Origin: Mesorhizobium prunaredense | GTDB lineage: Bacteria > Pseudomonadota > Alphaproteobacteria > Rhizobiales > Rhizobiaceae | Length of the DNA: 64,000 bases | Assembly (NCBI RefSeq): GCF_900156895.1 | Contig: NZ_FTPD01000010.1 | Coordinates: forward strand, 1-64,000 | Direction: 5' to 3' | Part shown: positions 63,590 to 64,000 of the stretch, in pieces | How positions within the stretch are numbered: position 1 is the stretch's first letter | Layout of the letters: each line of letters begins with the position of its first letter | Position numbers and translations under genes: made by a program | Notes under the pieces: model-generated | What the model was told of the DNA's origin: nothing | The model's input: the letters and a program-made list of their open reading frames with translations, nothing else | Databases searched by the model: none

Positions 63590-64000
63590 TCACGCTGGTA
63601 CCTTCTTTCTAGATCGCTTCTCGGGCGCCGAGATTTCAGGCTCTTTCGGTTTGCGGCCGAGTCCCATTGTCTTGGCCAACGCAGAGCGCGCAGCCGCATA
63701 GTTCGGCGCGACCATGGGATAGTCCGCCGGCAGACCCCATTTGGCACGATATTCACTAGGGCTCAGTCCGTAGTGGGTCGACAGATGACGCTTCAGCGAT
63801 TTGAATTTCTTCCCGTCCTCAAGGGAGATAATGTAGTCCGGCGTCACCGATTTTCTGATCGGGACCGCCGGCGTCAACACCGTCGGCTCTTGTGCCGAGA
63901 CGCGACCGGCCGCCGTGCCTTTCAAAGCTTCGTGCACTTGGCCGATCAGGGCAGATAGGTCCCCCACCGGAACGGGATTGTTGGAAACATAGGCTGAGAC
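63590..64000 (-). CDS. MucR/Ros-family regulator, truncated by the window edge
   Basis: The readable part (about 136 codons) runs off the right end; the frame is open to 64000 with VSAYVSNNPVPVGDLSALIG, typical sequence just after the MucR start. The DNA-binding part is RKSVTPDYIISLEDGKKFKS and LKRHLSTHYGLSPSEYRAKW. Both cysteines of the zinc finger found in Ros are absent (ISLED in place of CLEC), as in some Mesorhizobium homologues that fold without zinc. These proteins repress exopolysaccharide and other symbiosis genes. Confidence 0.9.
   Translation of the reverse strand, partial: VSAYVSNNPVPVGDLSALIGQVHEALKGTAAGRVSAQEPTVLTPAVPIRKSVTPDYIISLEDGKKFKSLKRHLSTHYGLSPSEYRAKWGLPADYPMVAPNYAAARSALAKTMGLGRKPKEPEISAPEKRSRKKVPA

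Noticed and set aside
1-64000. nod boxes, CRISPR arrays, tRNA/rRNA genes, ICE attachment site
   Set aside because: I looked for each on both strands and found no convincing example in this window.

Overview
The window looks like part of a symbiosis island (integrative and conjugative element, ICE) of a Mesorhizobium-type rhizobium. Four things support this. There is a TraR/QseM/QseC/FseA-type transfer-control module of the kind known from the M. loti symbiosis ICE. Six sites pair a NifA upstream activator sequence (TGT-N10-ACA) with a sigma-54 -24/-12 promoter. A MucR/Ros-family regulator lies at the right edge. Between them is a dense scatter of decayed insertion sequences (IS3, IS110, IS481, IS5, IS256, IS630) and recombinase fragments typical of such islands.

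Layout. 1-11.5 kb: IS debris around an amino-acid-ligase group: a frameshifted asparagine synthetase, a D-Ala-D-Ala-ligase-like ATP-grasp enzyme followed by alanine racemase (with a near-perfect NifA/sigma-54 promoter in front), and a second ATP-grasp protein on the other strand. 12.0-23.4 kb: an intact catabolic block, with a five-gene peptide/amino-compound ABC transporter, aldehyde dehydrogenase, class I fumarase, Lrp regulator and class III aminotransferase. 24.7-26.0 kb: an AT-rich pair (SET-domain protein, methyltransferase). 27.0-29.5 kb: a dimethylglycine-dehydrogenase-like enzyme. 31.8-33.5 kb: traR-like gene, an fseA remnant, qseM and qseC. 34.0-40.0 kb: a secreted dipeptidyl peptidase IV, an OmpW porin and a prolyl oligopeptidase. 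41.3-42.2 kb: an fseA-like gene that needs a +1 frameshift, followed by a qseM remnant. 42.6-43.9 kb: a decayed IS256 element. 44.0-51.7 kb: an operon on the minus strand encoding a sigma factor, an unknown protein, an ImmA/IrrE-helicase-nuclease fusion, a ubiquitin-like protein, an E2, a JAB peptidase and an E1. 52.6-54.0 kb: succinate-semialdehyde dehydrogenase. 55.0-58.0 kb: a pair of M16 peptidases. 58.5-64 kb: cold-shock protein, EamA exporter, prephenate dehydratase, a glmS/nodM 3' fragment, HemN and a truncated MucR/Ros homologue.

Two systems stand out. First, four peptidase loci (a decayed S9-like gene, dipeptidyl peptidase IV, prolyl oligopeptidase, and an M16 pair) each carry their own NifA-UAS plus sigma-54 promoter. 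This is best read as a nitrogen-fixation-time peptidase regulon of bacteroids, possibly aimed at host peptides. Second, the seven-gene minus-strand operon at 43,965-51,653 joins a complete E1/E2/JAB/ubiquitin-like set to a helicase with a metallopeptidase head and a dedicated sigma factor. It resembles bacterial ubiquitin-like conjugation/defence systems, but I do not know this exact gene set as a described system.

Limits: no alignments or searches were run; family calls come from reading motifs. Pseudogene borders are approximate.
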